A stretch of 64,000 nt of DNA from Prolixibacteraceae bacterium UBA6029 (lineage in GTDB: Bacteria > Bacteroidota > Bacteroidia > Bacteroidales > Prolixibacteraceae): the NCBI GenBank assembly GCA_002429385.1, contig DIZL01000005.1, positions 62,001 to 126,000 on the forward strand, in the 5' to 3' direction. Below, piece after piece: positions 43,015 to 52,255 of this stretch. The notes under the pieces were generated by a model. It was not told the DNA's origin, ran no database searches, and saw only the letters and a program-made list of their open reading frames with translations. A program made the position numbers and the translations under genes. Within the stretch, counting starts at the first letter, position 1. Every line of letters starts with the position of its first letter.

Positions 43015-45171
43015 TTACTGCTTCTGATGGCTCCTTTTCAGCAGATTGCCCAAATCCCGGCCTATTTCCCTGAACTTCTCAAATCCCTTATTTAATGGCT
43101 CAGAATTAATATCCCCGTATTCGGTGTACTTGCTGTCGATGTGATAAGTTCTGGGATAGATAATGATCTTACTGGTCGAGGTGAATTGTTTTTCAAGCTT
43201 TTCCTGAATGTTTTCCATGCAGATCTCATACGACACTGAGGCACGGCGGGCAGCTATGTAAATGAGCAAATCTTCAGGTGAAACAAACTTCTGTAACAAC
43301 TGAAGATCTTGCAGATTAAATTCTTTGGTAAATGAAAAACCCCGGTTCGCTTTCCGGGCATTGAAATGATTGGAGATCGCTTCCCGTGTATTTGCATTGC
43401 AATAGCAGAATATATTGAGACTAAGCTCCTTGGAGAGCGATGAAATCTTAAGTAGCCAGATTTCAAATCCCGGTTCCAGCTCGGCTAAAGGGGCACATAC
43501 TACTACAATTTTCTTGTGGTTGATCAGGGGATATTCAAAATGGCAGATGTAAATGGCCTTGCTTGTTCTGGAAATAATCGATGCCGTTTTCGTTTCTATA
43601 AACCGTTCAATCAACCCGGTTTTCCCGGGCCAGCCAATCATGATGGCATCGGCCATCACTTCACGTGAAGCCCTGATAATGCCTCCGGCAATATTATAAT
43701 CTATGGTAACAGTGATATTGATCTTGGTTTCATTGGCTGAAGCCGTTTTTAAGAGCGACTGCAGATTGTTCTTCGCTATAATCAGGTTCTTTTCGGCTTC
43801 TTCGTTGTTCGGAACTACTGATAGGATGGTAATTGGGTTGGGTGATTTCTTGTTTTTGATGAGTACAGCAAATTCGAGCAACATTTCCATATTCTCTAAA
43901 TTGGCAATAGGCATCAGGATATGCTCATCATCCAGAGTTGGACTCTTTAATTCTGGTTCATCTTTTTCTGCCGTCAGAATTCGGCGGGAAGCATTTTCTG
44001 TGACTAATGTGGAAACCAGGCAAGTCACAAGGATTAATAAGATAGTACCATTGAGCACATGTTCCCCAATGATTTTTGTCTGGAATCCTACCAGGATTAC
44101 TGCAAGGGTGGCTGCCGCATGTGAACTGCTCAACCCGAAGATGAGTTTACGCTGGTCGGACGAATACCTGAAAATGGAACTGGTAGCGCTGGCTGCAAGC
44201 CATTTGCCAAGTAATGCCACAAGCGAAAGGGTGATGGCAATGATTAATGCCGTTGTGCCTTTCAGTAGAACAGAAATATCCACCAACATGCCGACACTGA
44301 TCAGGAAAAAAGGGATAAAGATGGAGTTCCCGATGAATTCGATCCGGTTCATCAGGGTTGACGAGTAGGGGATAAGTTTATTCAGTGCCAGACCTGCCAC
44401 AAATGCCCCGATAATCGGTTCAACACCGGCAAGCTCTGCCAGGAAGGCTGCGAAAAATACAACCGAGAGTACAAAAATGTAATGTGAGGTTTTTTCACTT
44501 TCAAGCTTCATAAAGAACCAGGCTGTTACCCTTGGAATAATCCAGAACATGATGCCTGAAAACACTGCAAGCGAAGCAACCAACTGAACCCAAAAGGAAG
44601 GACTCAGGTTTCCGTTTTTTGAACCCAGAATAACCGCCAATAATATGAGTACCGAGGTATCGGTTAAGATGGTTCCTCCAACGGTTATAGCAACAGCCTC
44701 ATTCTTCGAGATCCCAAACTTGCTGACAATAGGATACGAGACCATGGTGTGGGTCGAAAACATACTCGAAATCAGCAAACTTGCGGTCATGCTAAAATCC
44801 AGAAAATAGTAACAGACCGGAAACCCTATCATGAGTGGAATGGTAAAGGTCAGGAAACCAAATACGAGACTTTTATTTTTGTTCCGTTGAAATTCTTTCA
44901 GATCAAGTTCAAGACCGGCGATAAACATGATGTATAACAAGCCAATAGTGGAAAAAAGCTTGACTGCTGAATTCTGTTCGAGTACATTTAATCCATGTGG
45001 CCCGATGATTACGCCTGAAATAATTAACCCGATGATGCCGGGAATTTTAAGCTTGCGAAGTAAGATCGGGGATAAAAGAATGATAAACAATATGACAGCA
45101 AAAACCAATACCGGGTTTTGAAAAGGCCTTTCAAATTCGTGGGCTATTTGATTGAAAAAACTTGTTGACAT
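43015..45171 (-). CDS. CPA2-family Na+(K+)/H+ antiporter with universal stress-type C-terminus
   Basis: 718 residues from the ATG at 45171 (the frame extends two codons further to a TTG). About 12-13 membrane helices make the Na_H_Exchanger domain (residues 20-400; GLIISGVIIGPHG, GLLYIMFIAGLELDL, PIIGAFVAGLALN). No TrkA-N domain follows; instead the C-terminal ~300 residues look like two universal-stress (UspA-like) domains, with ILMPIANLENMEMLLEFA as the first. Likely involved in cation and pH balance of the inner membrane. Confidence 0.87.
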   Translation of the reverse strand: MSTSFFNQIAHEFERPFQNPVLVFAVILFIILLSPILLRKLKIPGIIGLIISGVIIGPHGLNVLEQNSAVKLFSTIGLLYIMFIAGLELDLKEFQRNKNKSLVFGFLTFTIPLMIGFPVCYYFLDFSMTASLLISSMFSTHTMVSYPIVSKFGISKNEAVAITVGGTILTDTSVLILLAVILGSKNGNLSPSFWVQLVASLAVFSGIMFWIIPRVTAWFFMKLESEKTSHYIFVLSVVFFAAFLAELAGVEPIIGAFVAGLALNKLIPYSSTLMNRIEFIGNSIFIPFFLISVGMLVDISVLLKGTTALIIAITLSLVALLGKWLAASATSSIFRYSSDQRKLIFGLSSSHAAATLAVILVGFQTKIIGEHVLNGTILLILVTCLVSTLVTENASRRILTAEKDEPELKSPTLDDEHILMPIANLENMEMLLEFAVLIKNKKSPNPITILSVVPNNEEAEKNLIIAKNNLQSLLKTASANETKINITVTIDYNIAGGIIRASREVMADAIMIGWPGKTGLIERFIETKTASIISRTSKAIYICHFEYPLINHKKIVVVCAPLAELEPGFEIWLLKISSLSKELSLNIFCYCNANTREAISNHFNARKANRGFSFTKEFNLQDLQLLQKFVSPEDLLIYIAARRASVSYEICMENIQEKLEKQFTSTSKIIIYPRTYHIDSKYTEYGDINSEPLNKGFEKFREIGRDLGNLLKRSHQKQ

Positions 45172-45400
45172 CCTCAATCAATTTATTGGTTTACTGAAAA
45201 AAATTTTTGCAAGATAGTTGAATTAAGCTACAAACGATTCGTTTTCACCAATGATTTTCGCCAAGATAACCAAAGAACAGGCAAGCGTACCTGGCCGGAG
45301 TTAGTAGCCCATACCGTTCAAACAAAACTTTTTATGCATTTCTTCCATACACAAAGCCTACCCCCAAGCTATCCCGAAAGGAATGATTCTATTCGCGGTC

Positions 45401-45608
45401 GTACCAATGTCGTACCAATGTCGTACCATTGTCGTACCTCTTTCATACCTCTTTCAGAACAAATTCGAATCAAATACGTAACAAATACGTAACAAATTCG
45501 TACCGCTTCGAATTTGTTACGAATTTGTTATGTATTTGTTTCGAATTTGTTTCGAATTTGTTCTGAAAGAGGTATGAAAGAGGTATGAAAGAGGTATGAC
45601 AGTGGTAT
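45401..45608. repeat. Nineteen-unit 11-bp phased inverted repeat
   Basis: Eighteen 11-base units and one central 10-base unit (45500-45509, GTACCGCTTC) run without gaps. Left side: GTACCAATGTC twice, GTACCATTGTC, GTACCTCTTTC, ATACCTCTTTC, AGAACAAATTC, GAATCAAATAC, GTAACAAATAC, GTAACAAATTC. Right side: GAATTTGTTAC, GAATTTGTTAT, GTATTTGTTTC, GAATTTGTTTC, GAATTTGTTCT, GAAAGAGGTAT three times, GACAGTGGTAT. The right side is roughly the reverse complement of the left in reverse order; 45445-45466 and 45554-45575 pair perfectly over 22 bp. No genes inside. Confidence 0.9.
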
Positions 45609-45660
45609 AAAGCAATTCCTACTCAATTCACCAGGGGAACCCGACGGAAATCGCAGAAGA

Positions 45661-45777
45661 TTAGATCCTCCAACGGACATTTCCGTATTTTTTATCCAAT
45701 AATTCCTGGTTTGAATTGTATTTCAGATAAAGTGCATCCTCTTGTACCCGGAGTTTAATCATAAATTCACCAAACAT
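45661..45777 (-). CDS. Possible short ORF or gene remnant
   Basis: 38 codons from ATG at 45777 to TAA at 45661; the peptide has a protein-like composition (IKLRVQEDALYLKYNSNQEL, ending VRWRI). The frame stays open upstream of the ATG, which suggests the end of a lost longer gene. No family or ribosome binding site recognised. Confidence 0.2.
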   Translation of the reverse strand: MFGEFMIKLRVQEDALYLKYNSNQELLDKKYGNVRWRI

Positions 45778-45832
45778 TAATCTTCCTGTAATGAAATAGT
45801 TACTACTTGCGTTCGAATTATAAGATCAAAGC

Positions 45833-46690
45833 ATGATGCAACCTGCTATACGTATATTAGATATTGCAGTGATTTCCGATTTTCACCTGGCAACTTTAGC
45901 ATGCAAAGCTAAACCACTGCTCAAATATTTAAAGTCAATTCAGACTAAAAGGCTTGTATTAAACGGTGACATCATTGATTCTTGGAGGTTCAGCAGAAAT
46001 TATTTCCCAAAAGCGCATCTGAAAGTTATCCGCCAAGTTGTAAAGATGATTGAAAAAGGGGTTCAGGTCATCTACATTACCGGCAATCACGATGATGTTT
46101 TCCGAAAGTTCAACAACACCAAACTTGGAAATTTCTGCATCGTAAACCAATTGGAACTCACTGTAAATAACCAGAGAGTCTGGATCTTTCACGGCGATGT
46201 CTTCGATCATATCATTCATCATTCACCCTGGCTGGCTAAAATGGGCGCCGCAGCCTATGGCTTTCTCACTCTCTTCAACCGGATGATCAATATATGTATT
46301 AAAGTGTGCAGCGGAAAGGAAATGATCCTGTACAAATCGATGAAAGACCGGATTAAGCAAAGGAATGAAGTGCTGACCAATTTTGAGAAAGCAATTGCCA
46401 ATGCAGCCATCAGTAAAAATATTGATTTGGTCATTTGCGGACACACCCATATTCCCGTCGATAAATCTGTTCTTACAGATAAAGGCACTGTGCGGTATAT
46501 CAATTGTGGCGATTGGGTGGAGCATTATTCTGCTGCGGAATGTGTCGATGGAATCTGGTCATTGAATTATTATCAGTCAGGCTCTGAAGATGAGGAAGCG
46601 GAGTCGCCTAATGATGAACTCTTTATCCCGGATAAGAAGCAGTTGTACAAATCAATCCTGGAAGAAATGAAAGTGGCGAGTTTCTTTTAA
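45833..46690 (+). CDS. LpxH-like metallophosphoesterase
   Basis: 285 residues, calcineurin-like fold: DFHLATLACKAKPLL, LVLNGDIIDSW, ITGNHDDVF, IFHGDVFDH and CGHTHIPV give the five metal-binding blocks in order. This arrangement is that of UDP-2,3-diacylglucosamine pyrophosphatase (LpxH) relatives in Bacteroidota, but the first block reads D-x-H-L-A, and the true substrate is not certain. A glycosyltransferase gene follows 42 bp later, so a role in cell-envelope lipids is plausible. Confidence 0.8.
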   Translation: MMQPAIRILDIAVISDFHLATLACKAKPLLKYLKSIQTKRLVLNGDIIDSWRFSRNYFPKAHLKVIRQVVKMIEKGVQVIYITGNHDDVFRKFNNTKLGNFCIVNQLELTVNNQRVWIFHGDVFDHIIHHSPWLAKMGAAAYGFLTLFNRMINICIKVCSGKEMILYKSMKDRIKQRNEVLTNFEKAIANAAISKNIDLVICGHTHIPVDKSVLTDKGTVRYINCGDWVEHYSAAECVDGIWSLNYYQSGSEDEEAESPNDELFIPDKKQLYKSILEEMKVASFF

Positions 46691-46732
46691 CTATCAAATA
46701 TGAAGTTTGAATTAATCCAAAATCATTAACCG

Positions 46733-47797
46733 ATGCGAATTCTATACGCAATACAAGGAACAGGAAATGGTCATTTGGCCAGGGCTACGGAAATTGTGCC
46801 TATCCTGAAGTCAATTGCGGAAACTGATATTCTGGTCAGCGGTACTCAATCCGATCTGAAAGTGCTGTTTAAGATTGATTACCGCTTATCTGGTATGAGT
46901 TTTATGATCGGGCAAAGTGGGGGGGTGGATATTCTGAAGACAATTCAAAAGTCGTCTGTAATTCAATTTATAAAAGATATCAAAAACCTTCCTGTTGATC
47001 AGTACGATTTGGTGATTAACGATTTCGAACCTGTATCCGCATGGGCATGCCGTCTTCGAAATAAGACCTGCATTGGTCTGAGTCATCAGAATGCAGTCCT
47101 TCACCCTTCGGCACCTCAGCCAGACTTCAACGATATCATGGGTAGATTTATCCTGAACCATTATGCGCCTGCTTCTCATAAGTATGGTTTTAATTTTAGT
47201 CCCTTCTCTCCTGATATATTCCCTCCTGTCATTCGTCAGGACATCCGAAATGCCAAATCAACCGTTCAACCCTATTTTACGGTCTATTTACCCGCCTATA
47301 GCGATCAGCAAATTCAGGATGTCTTATCCAAGGTAACGGATACCGCGTGGCAGGTTTTTTCCAAACATTCGAAAACTAATTATACGGTAGGATCTGTTCA
47401 TTTTCATCCCGTTTCACTGGATGGATTCACTCAAAGCTTTCTGAATTGTACCGGATTGATCTGTACCGCTGGTTTTGAAGGTCCTGCCGAAGCAATTTTC
47501 ATGGGGAAAAAACTATGTGTGATACCCATGAAAAAACAGTATGAGCAATATTGCAATGCAGCTTTCCTGAAATCAATGGGGATCAAGGTTCTTTCGGGTT
47601 TTTCCAAAGGAGTTCCCGAACTGATTGATTGGGTGCAGAATTCTGTTCCTCTTGAAATCAAATTTCCTGACCTAACCTATGAAATAGTGTCAGGAATACT
47701 GGCTAGGCACAAAGTAAAAGAAACGAGTATGACTTTTCATGACCTAAAGCTGGAATTCGCCAGACTGCTGGCCAGACAAGGGACACTAAATTTCTAA
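46733..47797 (+). CDS. Glycosyltransferase (MurG-like/TIGR00661 type)
   Basis: 354 residues, GT-B fold. Starts with ILYAIQGTGNGHLARATEI, the glycine-rich N-terminal loop, and has the C-terminal donor-site block LICTAGFEGPAEAIFMGKKLCVIPM. Sugar and acceptor unknown. Pairs with the upstream phosphoesterase gene; its end overlaps the convergent DNA-metabolism gene by 4 bp. Confidence 0.82.
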   Translation: MRILYAIQGTGNGHLARATEIVPILKSIAETDILVSGTQSDLKVLFKIDYRLSGMSFMIGQSGGVDILKTIQKSSVIQFIKDIKNLPVDQYDLVINDFEPVSAWACRLRNKTCIGLSHQNAVLHPSAPQPDFNDIMGRFILNHYAPASHKYGFNFSPFSPDIFPPVIRQDIRNAKSTVQPYFTVYLPAYSDQQIQDVLSKVTDTAWQVFSKHSKTNYTVGSVHFHPVSLDGFTQSFLNCTGLICTAGFEGPAEAIFMGKKLCVIPMKKQYEQYCNAAFLKSMGIKVLSGFSKGVPELIDWVQNSVPLEIKFPDLTYEIVSGILARHKVKETSMTFHDLKLEFARLLARQGTLNF

Positions 47798-48564
47798 ATC
47801 ACACCTTTCTCCGGAAGATATTTCCAGAATCGTTTGGGCAAATGCTGACGGTGTACCTTGTCGTTTCTGCGCTCCTGGATACAAATGCACTGGTAGTATT
47901 GTTTCCACATTTTCTGAAAATGTTTTTCGTCTTCAGCTAGCAGGGAAGTATGCAGCTGCCCGTTTTGTGAATTGACTTTCAGATCGTCGAAGACTACCCT
48001 CGAGACATTTTTCAGATCGTACCAAAACCCATAGTTGCGCTTTAGATCATATATAATCCACGATTGGTCGGCATAACGGTCATGGAAATGCGGGATGCAT
48101 AGCGGCAGCACATCATACAGGGGAGCAAACGAAGCAAAATAACTGCCTTCGCTGGTTTTCTGAAACCGTACAAATCCATTGATCCGGTGTGCTTCGCTGC
48201 ATACTTTCTGATGCAGTTTGTTTATCTCAACAACGACCAGCAAGGCAAAATTAGTCTCTTCGTTTTTCGGTGAATCAATAATCAGTCGGATGTAATTTAC
48301 CAGCAACAGAGGGGTATCGGGTAAGCCTGACAGAAAAACACGGTAAATACGGTGTGCATTTTCTTCCGATGAATGTGATATGATCCCTTTCCATACCCGC
48401 TCTGCCTTAAGGACGTTGGTTGCAATCGTGTTGGTAGCTCCGAACAATACATTTTGACTTCCTTCTCCGCAGAGGATCTCATCGGGGAATTGTTTCTGCC
48501 GGTAGCTCTCAAAGACCAAAGTAAGCAATCCTTCAAAGGTATTGTCAAATGAGAAAACGTTCAT
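47794..48564 (-). CDS. TIGR03915-family DNA metabolism protein (DUF4130)
   Basis: 256 residues. VFSFDNTFEGLLTLVFESYR at the start and FASFAPLYDVLPLCIPHFHDRYADQSWIIYD by pieces in the middle fit the TIGR03915/DUF4130 family, which is always coupled to a radical-SAM protein and thought to act in DNA repair or base modification. That partner gene is just upstream. A role with DNA is inferred from the family's usual company. Confidence 0.82.
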   Translation of the reverse strand: MNVFSFDNTFEGLLTLVFESYRQKQFPDEILCGEGSQNVLFGATNTIATNVLKAERVWKGIISHSSEENAHRIYRVFLSGLPDTPLLLVNYIRLIIDSPKNEETNFALLVVVEINKLHQKVCSEAHRINGFVRFQKTSEGSYFASFAPLYDVLPLCIPHFHDRYADQSWIIYDLKRNYGFWYDLKNVSRVVFDDLKVNSQNGQLHTSLLAEDEKHFQKMWKQYYQCICIQERRNDKVHRQHLPKRFWKYLPEKGVI

Positions 48565-48576
48565 AGGGGGTGAGAG

Positions 48577-48702
48577 TTCAAAGTTACAAGTTCAAAGTTT
48601 CAGGTTACAAGTTCAAAGCTTCAGGTTCAAAGTTTCAGGTTTCAAGTTGCAGTAAACAGCTCATAACACGCAACTTGAAACGTTGAACTTTGAACTTGAA
48701 AC
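48577..48702. repeat. 7-bp phased inverted element between the DNA-repair genes
   Basis: Ten heptads in strict register from 48577 (TTCAAAG, TTACAAG, TTCAAAG, TTTCAGG, TTACAAG, TTCAAAG, CTTCAGG, TTCAAAG, TTTCAGG, TTTCAAG), a short spacer, then inverted heptads (CTTGAAA, CGTTGAA, CTTTGAA, CTTGAAA) to 48702. It can fold back on itself. Fills most of the 165-bp gap. Confidence 0.65.
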
Positions 48703-48729
48703 ACGTATCCCGTAATATTTGCACGCTTC

Positions 48730-50010
48730 CTACCTCAATGCCGGCATCATGGGGTAAAACAGTTTCAGCTGCACCGCGTCGTCGGTTCCAATTGGTTTCT
48801 TATCAAGCAACAGTTGGCGGACTATTTCTGGCTTTAAATCCTGTATGTTTTGTGAACGCAGTTCGTTGCAGGTTATGAAATATCTTGCACGTTTCATTAC
48901 CACACCCATTTTTTGCAGATGAGACGAATTCAGTCTTTGATGCTTGCGGGCCATCACAATTAGTGGAACTGACCGTGTCCCAATCCCAGGAACTCGGAGC
49001 AACATCAAGGGATCTGCCGTATTGATATCAACCGGGAACATCTGTGGGTTCCGAAGGGCATAGGTCACCTTCGGGTCTAGATCCAGGTCGAGGTTGGGAT
49101 TTTGGGCGTTGACAATTTCATCGCTTCGAAATCCATAAAACCGTAACAGCCAGTCTGCCTGGTACAGGCGGTGTTCGCGGAGAAGTGGGGGAGTATTCAG
49201 CATAGGAAGCCGATTGTCGTATTTGTTTACGGGAATATATCCTGAATAATATACGCGTTTCAGATCACGACGACTGTAGAGTGCAGAGGCCAGTTTCAGA
49301 ATCGTCTGATCAGAATCGTCTGTTGCACCTATAATCAGTTGAGTGCTTTGTCCTGACGGACTGAACAAGGGTGCATTCCGGTGATTCCTTCGTTCTTCTT
49401 TCGACTCCAGAATGTTGGTAGAAATGATTTTCATGGGCTCAAATACACTTTTGAAATCTTTGTCAGGTGCCAGCAATTTTAGGTTGTTTTCGGTGGGGAT
49501 TTCAATATTTACGCTCAGCCGGTCAGCCCAACGGCCTGCATCGGCAACCAGTTGAGCGCTGGCACCCGGAATGGCCTTCAGGTGAATGTATCCGTTGTAC
49601 CGGTGTTCGGTGCGAAGGGTTTTGGCAACAGCTACCATGCGTTCCATGGTATAGTCAGGATTACGTAATACCCCTGAGCTGAGGAACAGTCCTTCGATGT
49701 AATTCCGGCGGTAGAATTCGATGGTCAGGGAGGCAATTTCTTCCGAAGTAAACGAAGTCCGGGGTATGTCGTTGCTTTTTCGGTTGATGCAATAGGCACA
49801 ATCATATATGCAATGATTGCTCAGCATGATTTTGAGCAGCGATACACAACGTCCGTCTTCGGTAAAACTATGGCAAATGCCCCATGCCGTAGCATTCCCG
49901 ATACCTGCATTCGTATTGTTGCGTTTTGTTCCACTCGATGCACACGATACATCATATTTGGCGGCTCCGGCCAATATCTTCAGTTTCTCAAGGCTGCTTT
50001 CGGAGATCAT
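48730..50010 (-). CDS. Radical-SAM DNA modification/repair protein (TIGR03916)
   Basis: 426 residues. CIYDCAYC is the CxxxCxxC iron-sulphur motif; a GLFLSSGV loop and IHLKAIPGAS follow. The C-terminus has a helix-hairpin-helix (LLRVPGIGTRSVPLIVMARK), so it probably binds DNA. Family members are predicted DNA repair enzymes linked to uracil-DNA-glycosylase-like or TIGR03915 proteins; the partner gene is next downstream. Reaction not known. Confidence 0.88.
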   Translation of the reverse strand: MISESSLEKLKILAGAAKYDVSCASSGTKRNNTNAGIGNATAWGICHSFTEDGRCVSLLKIMLSNHCIYDCAYCINRKSNDIPRTSFTSEEIASLTIEFYRRNYIEGLFLSSGVLRNPDYTMERMVAVAKTLRTEHRYNGYIHLKAIPGASAQLVADAGRWADRLSVNIEIPTENNLKLLAPDKDFKSVFEPMKIISTNILESKEERRNHRNAPLFSPSGQSTQLIIGATDDSDQTILKLASALYSRRDLKRVYYSGYIPVNKYDNRLPMLNTPPLLREHRLYQADWLLRFYGFRSDEIVNAQNPNLDLDLDPKVTYALRNPQMFPVDINTADPLMLLRVPGIGTRSVPLIVMARKHQRLNSSHLQKMGVVMKRARYFITCNELRSQNIQDLKPEIVRQLLLDKKPIGTDDAVQLKLFYPMMPALR

Positions 50011-50184
50011 GATTCTATGTTTTATTTGACAGCCAGTTAATCATTGGCGCCTAAACAAGATAATAGAATCAAGTGAAAAGTATTCAGGTGAAGGTGATTT
50101 TTTTATCTATTGATCACACTTAATAAATATTGAGGCTGGAGAATACATGGCAAATGATTTACTACATACTAATAGTTGGCTGAT

Positions 50185-51114
50185 TTATTTACAATAATTT
50201 TCAAGTGCAAAATAAATATTTCCATCTGAACCATATTGAAGTTTAGTAATGTCTGAAATTGTTCCATTACTATTAATTTTCACACCATAAATATATGCAA
50301 ATCTTCCGTTTTGGCATAATGGTAGATTTAAATCATTGGTAGAAATTCCAGGTTGCAAGACAGAATAAAAGTTAAAATCTGACTGAGGAAAGATAATTGT
50401 ATCCGATCTGCAAAAGATTGATATTCCCAGTGGAACATTACCGGTATTCATGATTTTTAGGGCATTTGAATAAATGAATGATCGTAATCTATCCAGACCG
50501 CTATTTGCTGTGGAATCTTTATAAAGAACACTACCAACGAAAGAATAATTGTTGAAATTAATAACATTTGAGCCGTCAAATACTGAAATGTCTGCGATCA
50601 GAGCGTTCACCCGCATTACAGCATCCAGGTGAATCTTTATAGTGTCTTTTCCGGATAGGGTTTTCCCATATATTGATAAAGTATCTTCATTTATTCCTTT
50701 GTCTAATAATTTTGCATTACCCAATCCGTCCAGATTTAGACCATGGATAATCCCAACTTTTATACTGGGTACTATAGAGAGCTTTTCAGCTATTTCCAGA
50801 CTTGACAGAACTTCCGGATAGATAGTAAAACCAGATTTTCTAAAACGAAGGGAGATGTCGAAGATTGGTGAACCTCCGCCATTTGATAACGAGAAATAAA
50901 ATTGAGCACTCTTTTTAAGATTCCCTAAATCAAATGCATTGGAAGATAATGTATTGTTTTGAACTGAACTTATAGACGCTGATTTAGTTGTATTAATTTG
51001 ATTGAATATAAAACTCCCGGGTTTAATTGGTGGAGTTTCATCTTTATTTTCTTTGCATGCAGAAAGGAGTATGATTCCTAGAATCAAACATCCAAATAAA
51101 TAATTTTGATTCAT
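50185..51114 (-). CDS. Hypothetical lipoprotein
   Basis: 309 residues with a clear lipobox (IILLSAC, Cys20). The rest is Ser/Asn-rich and beta-rich, with no motif recognised (pieces: FYFSLSNGGGSPIFDISLRF, IKIHLDAVMRVNALIADISV). The SNGGGSPIFDISL piece could belong to an immunoglobulin-like fold, but this is weak. Probably surface or periplasmic. Flanked by gaps without known sites. Confidence 0.6.
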   Translation of the reverse strand: MNQNYLFGCLILGIILLSACKENKDETPPIKPGSFIFNQINTTKSASISSVQNNTLSSNAFDLGNLKKSAQFYFSLSNGGGSPIFDISLRFRKSGFTIYPEVLSSLEIAEKLSIVPSIKVGIIHGLNLDGLGNAKLLDKGINEDTLSIYGKTLSGKDTIKIHLDAVMRVNALIADISVFDGSNVINFNNYSFVGSVLYKDSTANSGLDRLRSFIYSNALKIMNTGNVPLGISIFCRSDTIIFPQSDFNFYSVLQPGISTNDLNLPLCQNGRFAYIYGVKINSNGTISDITKLQYGSDGNIYFALENYCK

Positions 51115-51322
51115 TATCTTGGAGATTAATTTTCAGTTGTGTTTTTCAGTAATTCATGAATTCAATTTACCTTTAATAGCAACCATCTCCAAAGGTATAG
51201 TACTTTCCCCAGATATAACTATATTTAAGCTATTCATTTTCAAAATATTATCAGTTGGTTTGAATGGCAAATGAAAGGGGTGGATTGATGATGTATTTGT
51301 ACTTTATTTTAAAAATGGAACT

Positions 51323-51349
51323 AAAAGAGGCTGCCTTTTTAAGACAGCC
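51323..51349 (-). terminator. Terminator of the SGNH hydrolase gene
   Basis: Minus strand: GGCTGTC and GGCAGCC-type arms around TTAAAAA, followed by TCTTTT. Located 39 bases after the stop codon. Confidence 0.65.
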
Positions 51350-51387
51350 ACTGAAATATTGGTTCTTTCAAAAAATATCCAGCTAAT

Positions 51388-52077
51388 TTATTTTTTACTC
51401 AGCGCCTTTTTAATTGCTTCTTCGGCTAATGGTTGCATGATTAGATATCCGGCTTTGTTTGGGTGAACACCATCGCCGGATAATTCTTTTTTTAGTCCTT
51501 TTCGTTCATCGACCATGGGTGTAAAATAATCCACATAAACGATGCCATTCTTTTCAGCATAATTTTTAATCATCACATTCAGTGCGATTATCTTATCAGC
51601 AGGTTGTAGACCCGGTTTCCATGGATAATCAAATACAGGTAACACAGAACTAAGAACGACTTTGATTTTATTGGCTTTTGCCAGTTCGGCCATTGAAATT
51701 AAATTATCCATGATCATCTCTAAAGTTGAAGGACCTGTGTTTCCGGCAATATCATTCGTACCTGCCAGAATAATTACAACTGCCGGTTTGAGATTGATTA
51801 CATCGGGTCTGAACCGCACAAGCATCTGCGGGGTAGTCTGTCCGCTAATTCCACGATTGACATAGGATTTCCCGGTAAAGAATTCAGGACAAGTATTAAT
51901 CCAGCCTTCAGTGATGGAGTTACCCATGAATACAACGCGGTTTGCTCCGGATGCAGGTAATCCTACTTTGGTATTATCATCTTTAAACCGGGCCGTATTT
52001 GACCAGTCCTGGGCAAAAGTGAGACCTACTGCAAACATAGTTACGAAAAGGGTAAAAGCTAATTTCAATTTTTTCAT
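51388..52077 (-). CDS. SGNH/GDSL-family hydrolase
   Basis: 229 residues with a signal peptide (LAFTLFVTMFAVGLTFAQ). VFMGNSITEGW (block I with nucleophile Ser), ILAGTNDIAG (block III with Asn) and DGVHPNKAGY (block V with Asp and His) are in place. Exported esterase or carbohydrate deacetylase of the kind common in Bacteroidota polysaccharide breakdown. Alone, with its own terminator. Confidence 0.88.
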   Translation of the reverse strand: MKKLKLAFTLFVTMFAVGLTFAQDWSNTARFKDDNTKVGLPASGANRVVFMGNSITEGWINTCPEFFTGKSYVNRGISGQTTPQMLVRFRPDVINLKPAVVIILAGTNDIAGNTGPSTLEMIMDNLISMAELAKANKIKVVLSSVLPVFDYPWKPGLQPADKIIALNVMIKNYAEKNGIVYVDYFTPMVDERKGLKKELSGDGVHPNKAGYLIMQPLAEEAIKKALSKK

Positions 52078-52178
52078 ACGATATAGTTTTATAAAGTGAA
52101 TTCATACAACATACAGTTGCATTGAAGATAGTTTAAATTGATGGTATTTTGTAATAGTGTCTTTCTTTATTTGTGGTG

Positions 52179-52209
52179 AAAAAAGAGGCCGCCTTTTTGA
52201 GACGGCCTC
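52179..52209 (-). terminator. Terminator of nrdJ
   Basis: Minus strand: GAGGCCGTCT pairs with GGCGGCCTC around CAAAAA, followed by TTTTTT; the same build as the terminator at 51323-51349. Confidence 0.75.
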
Positions 52210-52255
52210 CGGATATTGTTTCGTTTTAATAAAGGGCAAAAACAGATACGTTTGA

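Noticed and set aside
43703..44368. 221-codon plus-strand frame opposite the antiporter gene
   Set aside because: Complement of the membrane-helix codons of the antiporter; typical shadow frame.
45401..45608. CRISPR array
   Set aside because: The 11-base units are contiguous, degenerate and inverted half-way; there are no spacers and no cas genes.
48577..48702. Transcription terminator of the radical-SAM gene
   Set aside because: Although it can fold back, there is no compact GC-rich stem with a T-run; the 7-bp phased pattern is the stronger description.
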